NCBI GenBank assembly: GCA_035526825.1
Contig: DATLBT010000137.1
Span: 1-38,444, forward strand
DNA: 38,444 bases
Direction: 5' to 3'
DNA from: JACPFV01 sp035526825
GTDB taxonomy: Bacteria > Pseudomonadota > Gammaproteobacteria > Nevskiales > Nevskiaceae
Shown here: positions 14,276-23,569 of the stretch, in pieces
How the letters are laid out: each line of letters begins with the position of its first letter
Position numbering within the stretch: position 1 is the stretch's first letter
Notes under the pieces: model-generated
Told to the model about the DNA's origin: nothing
What the model saw: the letters and a program-made list of their open reading frames with translations, nothing else
Databases searched by the model: none
Made by a program: the position numbers and the translations under genes

Positions 14276-17112
14276 AGGGCCGCAAGCCGCTCCAGCTGCT
14301 GCTTCAATTCGGAGAGCTCCCGCTGCTTCTGCGCCAGCTGCGCGCGTGCGCCGTCCTGGATGTGCTGGGGCGCCTTGCCGAAATTCGGGTTGTTCAGCTG
14401 GGTTTCGCCACGCCCGATTTCCTGCTCCCGGCGCGCGATGTCCTTGGCCAGGCGTGCGCGTTCGGCCGCAACGTCGATCAGCCCCGCCATCGGCACCAAG
14501 ATCTTCATCTGGCCGTGCAACGCGACCGCCGACTGTGGCGGCGTCTCGGTCGCCTCGAGGAAGTACGGCTCCTCGATGCGCGCCAGGAACATCAACGCAT
14601 CTTTGAGCCGGTGCAGGCGCTCGACGTCACCCTGCGTCGCGTTCTGCATCAGCACCGGCACTGGCTTGGCCGGTGACAAATTCATCTCGCCGCGAATCTG
14701 GCGTATGCCGAGCGCGAAGCCTTGCAGCCAGGCGATGTCCGCCTCGGCGGCCTCATCGACCTTGCTCGGTTCGGCAATGGGGTAGGGCTGCAACATGATG
14801 GTCGGGCCCGACGGCCCCGCGAGCGGCGCGACGCGCTGCCACAGGTCCTCGGTCACGAACGGCATCAGCGGGTGCAGCAAGCGCAGCAGCGCTTCGAGCA
14901 CGCGCACCAGCGTGCGCCGCGTGCCGCGCTGCGCGGGCGTGTCGCCCTGCTTGAGCGCGGGTTTCGACAGCTCGATGTACCAGTCGCAGAACTCGTTCCA
15001 CGCAAAGTGGTAGAGCGCCTGCGCGAGGAGGTCGAAACGATAATCGCGCAGGTGCTGCTGGCTTTCAGCCTCGACCTTCTGCAGGCGCGAGACGATCCAG
15101 CGATCAGCCGCGCTGCGCGCAACCGGCACTGATTCATCCTGGCCGCAATCCTGGCCCTCACAATTGGCGAGCACGTACGCAGTTGCGTTCCACAGCTTGT
15201 TGCAGAAATTGCGATAGCCCTCCGCGCGGCTGGCATCGAAGCGGATGTCGCGGCCCGGCGAGGCCAGTGCGGCGAAGGTGAAGCGCAGGGCATCGACGCC
15301 GACCGCCGCGATGCCATCGGGGAACTGCTTGCGAGTCGCGGCCTCGATCTTGCGCGCCATCTGCGGCTGCATCAGGCCGCCGGTGCGCTTGGCCACCAGG
15401 TCCTCGAGCGAGATGCCGTCGACAAGATCCAGCGGGTCCAGAATGTTGCCCTTGGACTTGCTCATCTTCTGGCCTTCCGCGTCGCGGATCAGGCCGGTGA
15501 TGTACACCTCGCGAAACGGCACCTGCCCGGTAAAGAACTGGCACATCATCACCATCCGGGCGACCCAGAAGAAGATGATGTCGAAGCCGGTGACCAGGAC
15601 CGAGCTCGGGTAGTACCGTGCGAGCTCGGGCGTCGCCTGCGGCCAGCCCTGCGTCGCAATCGGCCAGATGTCGGACGAGAACCAGGTGTCGAAGACGTCG
15701 GTGTCCTGCGTGAGCGGCAGGTCGGCGGGCAGCTGGTGCTTGCGGCGCACTTCCGCCTCGTCGCGCGCGACGTAGATCTTGCCGGATGCGTCGTACCACG
15801 CCGGAATACGATGGCCCCACCAGAGCTGCCGGCTGATGCACCAGTCCTGGATGTTGCGCAGCCACTGAAAATAGGTCGCGCTCCAGTTGTCGGGCACGAA
15901 CTTGATGCGGCCGCCTTCCACTGCCGCGATCGCCGGCTCGGTGATGCGCTTGCGGCCGCCCGGGCGTCCGTCCGGCAGCACCTCGCGCGTGAGGTCCACG
16001 AACCACTGATCGGTGAGGTAAGGCTCGAGCACGGCGCCGCTGCGGTCGCCGCGCGGCACCTGCAGCCTGTGTTCGGCGACCTTCTCCAGCAGGCCGGCCG
16101 CCTCGAGGTCGGCGACCACCTGCTTGCGCGCGACGAAGCGGTCGAGCCCGCGATACGCGGCGGGCGCCGAGTCGTTGATCTTCGCATCGGGCGTGAAGAT
16201 GTTGATGACGCCGAGGCCGTGGCGCTGGCCCATGGCGTAGTCGTTGAAGTCGTGCGCCGGCGTGATCTTGACGACGCCGGTGCCGAATTCGCGATCGACG
16301 TAGTCGTCGGCGATCACGGGGATCTCGCGATCGGTCAGCGGCAACCGGATGTTCTTCCCGATCAGTGCGCGATAACGCTCGTCCTCGGGATGCACCGCGA
16401 CCGCCGTGTCGCCGAGCATCGTCTCCGGGCGCGTGGTCGCAACCACCAAATGGCCCGAGCCATCGGCCAGCGGGTAGCGCAAGTGCCAGAGCTTGCCGGC
16501 CTCCTCGGCGCTGGCCACCTCGAGGTCCGAGATGGCGGTCAGCAGGACCGGATCCCAGTTCACCAGGCGCTTGCCGCGGTAGACCAGGCCTTCCTCGTGC
16601 AGTCGCACGAAATGCTCGAGTACGGCCTTGGAGTAGCCCTCGTCCATGGTGAAGCGATCGCGCGACCAGTCGACCGAGCTGCCGATGCGGCGCATCTGCT
16701 GGCCGATGATGCCGCCGGATTCCTGCTTCCATTCCCACACGCGCTCGACGAAGGCTTCGCGTCCAAGGTCGTGGCGCGTCTGCTGCTTCGCGGCAAGCTG
16801 GCGTTCCACCACCATCTGCGTCGCGATGCCGGCATGGTCGGTGCCGGGCTGCCACAGCGCGTCGCGGCCGAGCATGCGCATGGTGCGCGTCAACGCGTCC
16901 ATCAGCGTGTGCTGGAATGCGTGACCCATGTGCAGCGTGCCGGTGACGTTCGGCGGCGGGATCATGATGGAGTAAGGCTCGCGATCACCGTTCGGGCCGG
17001 GGCCCGACGGCGCGAACCAGCCGTTCTTTTCCCAGAAGCCGAGCAGGCGCTGCTCGACCACGTGCGGGTCGAAGGCTTTTTCCATGGGTTCGGTCGCGGC
17101 CACGGCTGTCAT
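14272..17112 (-). CDS. valS: Valyl-tRNA synthetase
   Basis: The 946-residue class Ia synthetase charges tRNA-Val. PPPNVTGTLHMGHA carries the HIGH motif, QKMSKSKGN the KMSKS motif (near residue 548), and GTDHAGIATQ, TTRPETMLGD (editing domain) and a C-terminal coiled coil (QEIGRGETQLNN then QKQRELSELKQQLERL) are as expected. ATG 17112 is used; ATG 17085 (MEKAFDPHVVE) is nearly as good, and neither has a clear ribosome site. A 6-bp stem with a 2-nt loop lies directly before 17112. It is the last gene after pepA and holC, in the common gammaproteobacterial order, but it also has its own possible -10 box at 17156-17151. Confidence 0.97.
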   Translation of the reverse strand: MTAVAATEPMEKAFDPHVVEQRLLGFWEKNGWFAPSGPGPNGDREPYSIMIPPPNVTGTLHMGHAFQHTLMDALTRTMRMLGRDALWQPGTDHAGIATQMVVERQLAAKQQTRHDLGREAFVERVWEWKQESGGIIGQQMRRIGSSVDWSRDRFTMDEGYSKAVLEHFVRLHEEGLVYRGKRLVNWDPVLLTAISDLEVASAEEAGKLWHLRYPLADGSGHLVVATTRPETMLGDTAVAVHPEDERYRALIGKNIRLPLTDREIPVIADDYVDREFGTGVVKITPAHDFNDYAMGQRHGLGVINIFTPDAKINDSAPAAYRGLDRFVARKQVVADLEAAGLLEKVAEHRLQVPRGDRSGAVLEPYLTDQWFVDLTREVLPDGRPGGRKRITEPAIAAVEGGRIKFVPDNWSATYFQWLRNIQDWCISRQLWWGHRIPAWYDASGKIYVARDEAEVRRKHQLPADLPLTQDTDVFDTWFSSDIWPIATQGWPQATPELARYYPSSVLVTGFDIIFFWVARMVMMCQFFTGQVPFREVYITGLIRDAEGQKMSKSKGNILDPLDLVDGISLEDLVAKRTGGLMQPQMARKIEAATRKQFPDGIAAVGVDALRFTFAALASPGRDIRFDASRAEGYRNFCNKLWNATAYVLANCEGQDCGQDESVPVARSAADRWIVSRLQKVEAESQQHLRDYRFDLLAQALYHFAWNEFCDWYIELSKPALKQGDTPAQRGTRRTLVRVLEALLRLLHPLMPFVTEDLWQRVAPLAGPSGPTIMLQPYPIAEPSKVDEAAEADIAWLQGFALGIRQIRGEMNLSPAKPVPVLMQNATQGDVERLHRLKDALMFLARIEEPYFLEATETPPQSAVALHGQMKILVPMAGLIDVAAERARLAKDIARREQEIGRGETQLNNPNFGKAPQHIQDGARAQLAQKQRELSELKQQLERLAAL

Positions 17113-17150
17113 CCGCCCGAGGGCGGCGTTCCAAAATGAAGGGAGGCGGG

Positions 17151-17156
17151 ATTATA
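17151..17156 (-). promoter_or_regulatory. Possible -10 box for valS
   Basis: A perfect TATAAT reads on the minus strand, followed by CCCGCC, 38 bp before the valS ATG at 17112. No good -35 box is seen at 16 to 18 bp (TCTAGG, CTCTAG or CCTCTA). The site would allow valS to be transcribed apart from pepA-holC. Confidence 0.45.
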
Positions 17157-17173
17157 CGGGCCGCCCGCTGAAC

Positions 17174-17605
17174 CTAGAGGCGATGCGTCTCCGGCTCGAA
17201 GCCGCGATCCTTGTAGCTCTTGTAGCGCTGGCGCGAGCGTGCGCGCGTGGCGGCGTCACCGGCCACCACCTCGAGCACGCGCTCGAAGCGGTCGGCGAAT
17301 GCCGGCGCTTCGGGCGCGAGGTTCAGCAACACGTCCCGGTGCGTGTCCGGTGGCTCGCCGGTGCCGATCAGCACGGTAGCGAGCGCGGGATCCGTCGACG
17401 CGCCGACGCGCTCGTGGCCGATGAAACCGCCCTGCTTGTAGACCCACAGCAGGCGATCGATCTCGGCGGCGGCGTCGGCATCGCCGGCATGGATATGGAC
17501 ACGCTTGCCGGCGCCCACCGCCTTTTCGCACAGGCGGCAGGCCGTCGCCAGCGCGTTGTCGACGCTGTCCTCGGGCAGGACATAGAAATCGACGCGGGTC
17601 GTCAC
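17174..17605 (-). CDS. holC: DNA polymerase III subunit chi
   Basis: The 143-residue product matches HolC, the clamp-loader accessory protein that contacts single-stranded DNA-binding protein. RVDFYVLPEDS at the start, CRLCEKAV, RVHIHAGDA, LLWVYKQGGFIGHE and the C-terminal RYKSYKDRGFEP are characteristic. Start GTG 17605 overlaps the pepA stop (GTGA), the usual coupled arrangement. The longer open frame reaching 18040 is only the shadow of pepA. The gene lies between pepA and valS, as in many Gammaproteobacteria. Confidence 0.94.
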   Translation of the reverse strand: MTTRVDFYVLPEDSVDNALATACRLCEKAVGAGKRVHIHAGDADAAAEIDRLLWVYKQGGFIGHERVGASTDPALATVLIGTGEPPDTHRDVLLNLAPEAPAFADRFERVLEVVAGDAATRARSRQRYKSYKDRGFEPETHRL

Positions 17606-19110
17606 GCCGCGGCATCTCCGGACTTGCCCGCGAGGTCGATCAGGAACCGCACCAGCAACGGCACGGGCCGGCCGGTCGCGCGCTTGGCGCGCCAGGCCGT
17701 CGCGGCGATGTCGAGATGCGCCCATTTCATGCGGCGCGCGAAGCGGTGCAGGAACGCCGCCGCCGTGATCGCGCCGCCCTCGCGGCCGCCGGTGATGTTG
17801 GCGATGTCGGCGTGTTCGCTCTTGAGCATGGCGCCGTACTCTTCCCACAGCGGCATTTGCCAGGCGCGGTCGCCGCTGTCCTCGCCGGCATCGAGCAGCG
17901 CCTTTGCCAGCGAGGGCGTATTGCTGAACAGACCGGTGGGGAAGCCGCCGAGCGCGATGACGATCGCGCCGGTCAGCGTGGCGATGTCGATGCACTGCGA
18001 CGGCTGGTACTCGCGCTCGACCCAGGTCAGCGCGTCGCACAGGATGAGCCGGCCTTCGGCGTCGGTATTGAGGATCTCGATGGTGATGCCGCTCATCGAC
18101 TTGACGATGTCACCGGGCTTCACCGCGAGGCCGCCCGGCATGTTCTCGCAGGCGGGCACTACGCCGACCAGGTTGATCGGCAGCTTGAGTTCGGCGACCG
18201 CCTTGAATGTGCCGAGCACCGAGGCGCCCCCGCACATGTCGAATTTCATCTCGTCCATCTTGTCGGATGGCTTGATCGAAATGCCGCCGGAATCGAACGT
18301 GATGCCCTTGCCGACCAGCGCCACCGGTTTCTCGCCTTTCGGGCCCTGCAGGTACTCGAGCACGATCAGCTTGGGCGGTTGCCGGCTGCCTTGTGCCACC
18401 GCCATGAACGAGCCCATGCCGAGCTTGACCATGTCGTCGCGTTCCAGCGCGCGGAACTTGATCGACGAATGCGGCTTGGCCAGCGCCTGCGCCTGGTCGG
18501 CGAGCCAGGTCGGCGTACAGATATTGGGCGGCGTGTTGCCGAGCGTCTTGGTCAACGCGACTCCGGCCCCGATCGCCAGGCCCTCCGCGAGCCCGCGCTC
18601 GCCGACCGGCAGGTCGCTGCGACGCGGCACGTCGAAGGTGAGGCGGGCGAGGCGGCGGTCATCGCGCGGCTTTTCGCCGCGGAACGCATCGAGCCGGTAA
18701 TCCTCGTCTTGCGCCACCAGCGCCGCATTGAGGACGTTCCAGCCGATGTCGCGGCTGCGCACGGGCAAATGAGTAAGATAAGAGACCGCGTCGATCGCAC
18801 CGGTGGCGCGCACGGCGCGCGTCGCCGCGTGGCAGGCCTTGCGGTAAGCGGTTTCGTCGAAGTCGCGCTCGCGGCCGAGGCCCACGAGCAGCACGCGATC
18901 GGCGTAGACCTTGGGAACGTGATGCAGCACCAGGACCTGGCCGGCCTTGCCGTCGAGGTCGCCGCGACGCAGTGCGCCACTGAGCGCGCCGCCGCCGGCC
19001 TTGTCGAGCGTGGCGGCCGGTCCGGTGAGCTTGCGGCGGTCGAAGACGCCGACGATGACGCAGCCGGCACGCTGCTTCTCGGGGTTGCTGCTCTTGACGT
19101 AGTAATGCAT
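17602..19110 (-). CDS. pepA: Leucyl aminopeptidase (M17)
   Basis: The 502-residue cytosolic metallopeptidase removes N-terminal residues from peptides. The M17 signature NTDAEGRL is at 348-355, and VGKGITFDSGGISIKP (about 267-281) carries the catalytic lysine and a metal ligand. DMCGGASVLG and VVPACENMPGG also match. In some bacteria the protein also binds DNA (XerA/PepA role), which cannot be judged here. ATG 19110 gives MHYYVKSS. It is first in the pepA-holC-valS unit and is divergent from lptF across 161 bp. It might also help finish peptides from protein turnover; no special link to cyanophycin is implied. Confidence 0.97.
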   Translation of the reverse strand: MHYYVKSSNPEKQRAGCVIVGVFDRRKLTGPAATLDKAGGGALSGALRRGDLDGKAGQVLVLHHVPKVYADRVLLVGLGRERDFDETAYRKACHAATRAVRATGAIDAVSYLTHLPVRSRDIGWNVLNAALVAQDEDYRLDAFRGEKPRDDRRLARLTFDVPRRSDLPVGERGLAEGLAIGAGVALTKTLGNTPPNICTPTWLADQAQALAKPHSSIKFRALERDDMVKLGMGSFMAVAQGSRQPPKLIVLEYLQGPKGEKPVALVGKGITFDSGGISIKPSDKMDEMKFDMCGGASVLGTFKAVAELKLPINLVGVVPACENMPGGLAVKPGDIVKSMSGITIEILNTDAEGRLILCDALTWVEREYQPSQCIDIATLTGAIVIALGGFPTGLFSNTPSLAKALLDAGEDSGDRAWQMPLWEEYGAMLKSEHADIANITGGREGGAITAAAFLHRFARRMKWAHLDIAATAWRAKRATGRPVPLLVRFLIDLAGKSGDAAA

Positions 19111-19271
19111 GGGCGTGAGGTGCTCTGGCGTGAGGAAGGCGAGGTGAAAAACGGGAAAATGCCGCCGTTGGCGCGTCAGGCGCGCGCGGGCGCCCCGAAA
19201 AAACAGTTTGCCGCCCGTGCCCGCGGCATCCTAGCCGACGCTGCCGGCGCTGCAAAGCGCCCGATCGACTG
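19111..19271. promoter_or_regulatory. Divergent pepA/lptF intergenic region
   Basis: The 161 bp between the divergent pepA and lptF genes must carry both promoters. I see two A-rich runs (near 19146-19160 and 19196-19205) but no clear -35/-10 pair. No ribosome site of good quality precedes either start. Confidence 0.35.
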
Positions 19272-20357
19272 ATGCGCGCGCCGCTGCTCGAGCGTTACCT
19301 GTTGCGGGAAGCCGTGACTTCGTGGGCGGGGGTTACCGTCGTGCTGCTGGCGATCATGCTATCGACGCGTTTCGCGCGTTTCCTGGCGCAGGCGGCGGCC
19401 GGGGAGCTGCCGCGCGAGTTCCTGTTGAACGTCGTCGCGCTGTCGAGCCTGCAGTACCTCGTGATCCTGATCCCGGTGTCGCTGCTGCTCGCGGTCCTGT
19501 TGGCGCTGGGCCGCATGTATCGCGACCACGAGATCGCGGCGATGACCGGCTGCGGCATCGGCCCGGGCGCGATGTACCGGCCCATCGCGCTGCTCGCGGC
19601 GCTACTGGCGGTGATCACCGCGGCGCTGGCGCTGGAGGTCGGCCCCTGGGCTGGCCGCCGCGCCGACTTCATGTTCAAGGACGCGCAACGCTCGATCCAG
19701 TTCACGCCGTTCGAGCCCGGCCGCTTCAAGGAGGTCGCCGGCGGACGCGCGGTGTTCTACGCGGCGCAGGTCGACCGCACCGGCACGCTGGACACGATTT
19801 TCGCGCGGCTCGCCGAGAAGCGCGGCGCCTCCTTTGTCACCGCGCAACGCGGTACGCAAGACCTCGACCGGACCACCGGCGACCGGGTACTGACGCTGGA
19901 GAACGGCTACCGCTATGCGGGCGAGCCTGGCCGCGCCGATTTCGAGATCGTGCGCTTCGATACGCTGGTCACGCGGGTCGCACCGCCGCCGATGCTGCAG
20001 CTGTCGAGCAAGCGCAAGATTCGCGAGACGGCCGCGCTGGTGGGATCGAGCGACCGCGAGGACCAGGCCGAGCTGCAGTGGCGGATCGCGGCGCCGGTGT
20101 CGGTGCTGCTGCTCGCGCTGATCGCGGTGCCGCTTGCGCATACCAATCCCCGCGCGGGTCGCTACGGCAAGCTGGTGCTCGGCATCCTGCTTTACCTCGG
20201 CTACTCCAACCTGCTGGCGCTCGCACAGGCCTGGGTCGCCAAGGGCTACCTGCCCCCGGTGCCGGCCATGTGGGGCGTGCACCTTGTCGCAGCCAGCCTG
20301 GGATTGATCATGGTCGCGCGCCGGCTCGGTTGGCACGTGGGCGCGGGCACCAGGTGA
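19272..20357 (+). CDS. lptF: LPS export permease LptF
   Basis: The 361-residue inner-membrane protein of the LptB2FG transporter lifts lipopolysaccharide out of the inner membrane toward LptC/LptA. The first membrane helix follows ERYLLREAVTSW. GRMYRDHEIAAMTGCGIG is the coupling-helix region that meets LptB. A periplasmic beta-jellyroll (about residues 125-260) is followed by three more helices. Six membrane segments fit the YjgP/YjgQ family. The stop shares one base with the lptG ATG (TGATG), so the two are coupled. The gene order pepA-divergent-lptFG is standard for Gammaproteobacteria. Confidence 0.95.
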   Translation: MRAPLLERYLLREAVTSWAGVTVVLLAIMLSTRFARFLAQAAAGELPREFLLNVVALSSLQYLVILIPVSLLLAVLLALGRMYRDHEIAAMTGCGIGPGAMYRPIALLAALLAVITAALALEVGPWAGRRADFMFKDAQRSIQFTPFEPGRFKEVAGGRAVFYAAQVDRTGTLDTIFARLAEKRGASFVTAQRGTQDLDRTTGDRVLTLENGYRYAGEPGRADFEIVRFDTLVTRVAPPPMLQLSSKRKIRETAALVGSSDREDQAELQWRIAAPVSVLLLALIAVPLAHTNPRAGRYGKLVLGILLYLGYSNLLALAQAWVAKGYLPPVPAMWGVHLVAASLGLIMVARRLGWHVGAGTR

Positions 20358-21418
20358 TGCGCCTCGATCGCTACATCATGAGCCATGTCCTCGGCCTGAC
20401 CGGCATCGTGGCGCTGGGCCTGCTCGCGATCCACACGTTCGTCACTTTCGTCGCCGAGCTCGACGAGGCCGGGCAGGGCGGCTTCGGCTACGCGCAGCTC
20501 GTGGTCTACACGCTGTGGCTGATGCCAACCGGCCTCTACGTGATGCTGCCGATCGTGGCCATGCTCGGCACGCTGATGGGACTGGGCACGTTGGCGGCGC
20601 AAAGCGAACTCACCGCGATGCGCGCGGCCGGCGTTTCGCTGGTGCGCATCGGCGCGGCCACGCTCGGCGCCGGCGTGGTGCTCGGCGTGCTGTGCGTCGG
20701 CATCGGTGACTGGCTGGCGCCGCTCGGCCAGCAGCGGGCCGAGGCGCTGAAGAACGAAGCGCGCTCCGGCGTGCAGGTCGGCCTCGGTGGCAAGCCGGTA
20801 TGGTTGCGCGAGGGCGATCATGTGTTCCAGATCCATCGCCTGCTCGCGGAAGACCACATCGAGGACGCCGAGATCTACACGCTCGGCCCCGACCTCAACT
20901 TGCAGGCGCTGACGCGCGTGTCGGAAGGCCGCTACGTCGGCGGCGCCTGGAAATTCCGCGGGGTCCAGCGCACCGAGTTTGGCGCGCAAGACGCGCGCGT
21001 CGTCGACCGCGCCGAGATGGACTGGGACGGTTCGCTATCGCCCGAGGTGCTGAGGCTGTTCGTGCTCGAGGCCGAGGCGCTGTCGACGCCGGGCCTGCTG
21101 CGACTGATCCGCTATCTCGAACAAAATGACCTCGATCGCAGCAGCTACGCGCTGGCCCTGGCGCGCAAGCTGGTGGCACCGCTCACCGTGATGGCCATGA
21201 TGCTGTTTGCCATCCCGTTCGTGCTCGGCCCCTTGCGCAACACGGGCGCGGGGCAGAGGCTGTTCGTCGGCGTGCTGATCGGGCTGGCGTTCTACGTGAT
21301 CAACGAGGTCACCGCGAACACCGGCCAGCTGTACGGGTGGAACCCGCTGGTGTCGGCAGCCGCGCCGACGATGGCGTTTGCGCTGATCGCGTTGTGGCGG
21401 TTGATGCATGACAACTAG
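20357..21418 (+). CDS. lptG: LPS export permease LptG
   Basis: The 353-residue partner of LptF starts MRLDRYIMSHVLG. GTLAAQSELTAMRAAGVS is the coupling-helix region for LptB. The family layout of three membrane helices, a periplasmic jellyroll and three more helices ending WNPLVSAAAPTMAF then LWRLM is complete. The start ATG at 20357 overlaps the lptF stop by one base. A longer frame from 19322 exists but is the shadow of lptF. The stop is followed 9 bp later by the M28 peptidase ATG, whose ribosome site AGGAG overlaps this stop. Confidence 0.95.
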   Translation: MRLDRYIMSHVLGLTGIVALGLLAIHTFVTFVAELDEAGQGGFGYAQLVVYTLWLMPTGLYVMLPIVAMLGTLMGLGTLAAQSELTAMRAAGVSLVRIGAATLGAGVVLGVLCVGIGDWLAPLGQQRAEALKNEARSGVQVGLGGKPVWLREGDHVFQIHRLLAEDHIEDAEIYTLGPDLNLQALTRVSEGRYVGGAWKFRGVQRTEFGAQDARVVDRAEMDWDGSLSPEVLRLFVLEAEALSTPGLLRLIRYLEQNDLDRSSYALALARKLVAPLTVMAMMLFAIPFVLGPLRNTGAGQRLFVGVLIGLAFYVINEVTANTGQLYGWNPLVSAAAPTMAFALIALWRLMHDN

Positions 21419-21427
21419 GAGCTGACC

Positions 21428-23122
21428 ATGAGATTGCTGCTGACCCTGATTCTGTTCGTGGCCGTTGCGGCCGGCTGCGCCACGAGCGTCGGTCGTTACG
21501 CGCCCGAGTCGCTGCTGCAGGCAGAAAGCGCGATCGACGCAGAGAGCCTGCTGGCCCACATCAACGAGCTGGCCTCCGACCGTTACGAGGGCCGCGCGCC
21601 GGCAACCGAGGGCGAGCGGCTCACGGTCGAGTACCTCACGGCGCAGTTCAAGGCGCTGGGCCTGCAGCCGGGCAATCCGGACGGGACCTACGTGCAGGAG
21701 GTGCCCCTCGTCGGGATTTCTGGCACCCGCAGCGCCACGCTGACCGCGAACGGCAAGCGCATGCACATGAACTTCCCCGATGACTACGTTGCGCTGACAC
21801 GCCGCTTCGAGCCGACCATCCGGCTCCCGGAAACTGAACTGGTGTTCGTGGGCTATGGGGTGGTCGCGCCCGAGTACGACTGGGACGACTACAAGGATGT
21901 CGACGTGCGGGGCAAGGTCATCGTCATGCTGATCAACGACCCGGCGATCCCGGATCCGGACGATCCTTCCCGACTCGACCCGAAGATGTTCAACGGCCGC
22001 GCGATGACCTATTACGGTCGCTGGACCTACAAGTACGAGATCGCCGCCGAGAAGGGTGCCGCCGGCGCGTTGATCGTCCACGAGACCGGTCCGGCGGGGT
22101 ATCCGTACGAGGTGCTGAGCGGCAGCTGGGGCCGCGAGAATTTCGACATCGAGCGCGACGACGGCAACAAGGGCCGCGTCCAGGTCGAGGGCTGGATTTC
22201 GCGCGAACGCGCCGAGACGCTGTTCCGCCTTTCCGGCCACAGCCTCGAGGCGATGAAACAGGCCGCGCTCGAGCGCGACTTCCGGCCCGTGACGCTGCCG
22301 GCCAAGGCCAGTTTCAAGCTCGACAACACGCTGCGACGTGTCACCTCGAAAAATGTGATCGCGCGCCTCGACGGCGCCGATGCGCAACTCAAGGATCAGT
22401 ACGTCGTCTACTCCGCGCACTGGGACCACCTCGGCAAGGACCCGGCGCTCAAGGGCGACCAGGTATTCAACGGCGCGCATGACAACGCGTCCGGCACCGC
22501 GGGGCTGCTGGAGTTGGCGCAGGGGTTCACCAGGCTGCCGGCGCCGCCGAAGCGCTCGATCGTGTTCCTTGCCGTAACCGCGGAAGAGAAGGGCCTGCTC
22601 GGCAGCAAGTGGTATGCCGAGCATCCGCTGTATCCGCTCACGCGCACCGTCGCCAACATCAACATGGACGGCATCAGCCACTTCGGCCGCTCGCATGACG
22701 TCGTCGTGGTCGGCAAGGGCCAGTCGACGCTCGAGGACGTCCTCGCCGACCAGGTCGCCGCGCAAGGCCGCGAACTGGTGGCAGACCCGACGCCGGAGAA
22801 AGGTTCGTATTACCGCTCGGATCACTTCGAGTTTGCAAAAGTCGGCGTACCCGCCTTGTATACCGGCCGCGGCGTAAAGCGCGTCGGCGCGCCCGAAGGC
22901 AGCGGCCAGAAGCAGATCGACGAGTTCGTCGCGCGCGATTACCACAAGGTGTCGGACGAGGTGCGGCCCGACTGGCAAATGAGCGGGGGCGTCGAGGACC
23001 TGCGCCTGTTGCTGCGCGTCGGCCTCGCGGTGGCCGAGGAAGAAAGCTACCCGCGCTGGAAGGAAGGCTCCGAGTTCAAGGCGCGTCGCGACTGGATGAT
23101 GCGGGACGCTTCCCTGAGATAA
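21428..23122 (+). CDS. M28 family metallopeptidase, probable lipoprotein
   Basis: The 564-residue protein begins with a hydrophobic signal ending VAAGC, a lipobox-like site with Cys17, so it is probably a membrane-anchored periplasmic lipoprotein. A protease-associated region with VGYGVVAPEYDWDDY (about 140-155) lies inside an M28 catalytic domain. Zinc ligands can be seen in SAHWDH, GAHDNASG, TAEEKG, INMDG and RSDHFEF. M28 enzymes of this layout are aminopeptidases acting on peptides. A strong ribosome site AGGAG at 21417-21421 supports the start and coupling to lptG. The last 47 bp overlap the convergent RDD gene. Substrate is not known. Confidence 0.93.
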   Translation: MRLLLTLILFVAVAAGCATSVGRYAPESLLQAESAIDAESLLAHINELASDRYEGRAPATEGERLTVEYLTAQFKALGLQPGNPDGTYVQEVPLVGISGTRSATLTANGKRMHMNFPDDYVALTRRFEPTIRLPETELVFVGYGVVAPEYDWDDYKDVDVRGKVIVMLINDPAIPDPDDPSRLDPKMFNGRAMTYYGRWTYKYEIAAEKGAAGALIVHETGPAGYPYEVLSGSWGRENFDIERDDGNKGRVQVEGWISRERAETLFRLSGHSLEAMKQAALERDFRPVTLPAKASFKLDNTLRRVTSKNVIARLDGADAQLKDQYVVYSAHWDHLGKDPALKGDQVFNGAHDNASGTAGLLELAQGFTRLPAPPKRSIVFLAVTAEEKGLLGSKWYAEHPLYPLTRTVANINMDGISHFGRSHDVVVVGKGQSTLEDVLADQVAAQGRELVADPTPEKGSYYRSDHFEFAKVGVPALYTGRGVKRVGAPEGSGQKQIDEFVARDYHKVSDEVRPDWQMSGGVEDLRLLLRVGLAVAEEESYPRWKEGSEFKARRDWMMRDASLR

Positions 23123-23546
23123 CGGGGAGAACCACGACTTCGGTGCTCGTGGCGATGTCATGCCACGCGCGCCTGCGGGCATCGACTGCGCTCCACAGCA
23201 CGCCGAGGCCCAAAGGCAGCCACGCCAGCCAGGCAAAGCCGTATCGCGCGATCGCGGTGGGCCAGCGGAGCGCGCCGCCGTCGACGCGCCGCACTTTCAG
23301 ACGCCACGCCCGCATGCCGAGCGTCTGCCCGCCATGCGTCCACGACCAGCCGAAGAGGAACAGGCCGGCGAGCATCAGCGCTGCCTGCAACGCGCGCACG
23401 CTCGGCGGCAGCCCGGCCAGGATGCGAACGGCCTGGTCCGCCATCGCGACCACCAGCCAGAGGGCGAGCAACAGCAGGCCGTCGTAGAAGGCGGCAGCCA
23501 GGCGGCGCCAAAGCGGTGCGGGCAGGATCACGGCAGGCTCGCTCAT
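23076..23546 (-). CDS. RDD family membrane protein
   Basis: The 156-residue protein has the RDD pattern: Arg in LWRRLAAAFYDG, Asp in the first helix start, then GQTLGMRAWRLKVRRVDGG and YGFAWLAWLP. About three to four membrane segments are likely. RDD proteins are small membrane proteins, some thought to be ion transporters, with no firm role. It lies 23 bp downstream of the EamA transporter gene on the same strand, so they may share a transcript. Its 3' end overlaps the M28 peptidase gene, which is read from the other strand. Confidence 0.88.
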   Translation of the reverse strand: MSEPAVILPAPLWRRLAAAFYDGLLLLALWLVVAMADQAVRILAGLPPSVRALQAALMLAGLFLFGWSWTHGGQTLGMRAWRLKVRRVDGGALRWPTAIARYGFAWLAWLPLGLGVLWSAVDARRRAWHDIATSTEVVVLPVISGKRPASSSRDAP

Positions 23547-23569
23547 GGAAAACGGGGCCGCAGTCTATT

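Noticed and set aside
17716..19272. 518-codon plus-strand open frame opposite pepA
   Set aside because: pepA has the NTDAEGRL signature and full length, and the opposite frame has no domain or ribosome site.
21035..23236. 733-codon minus-strand open frame over lptG and the M28 peptidase
   Set aside because: It lies antisense to two genes with firm motifs and has the usual composition of a GC-rich shadow frame.
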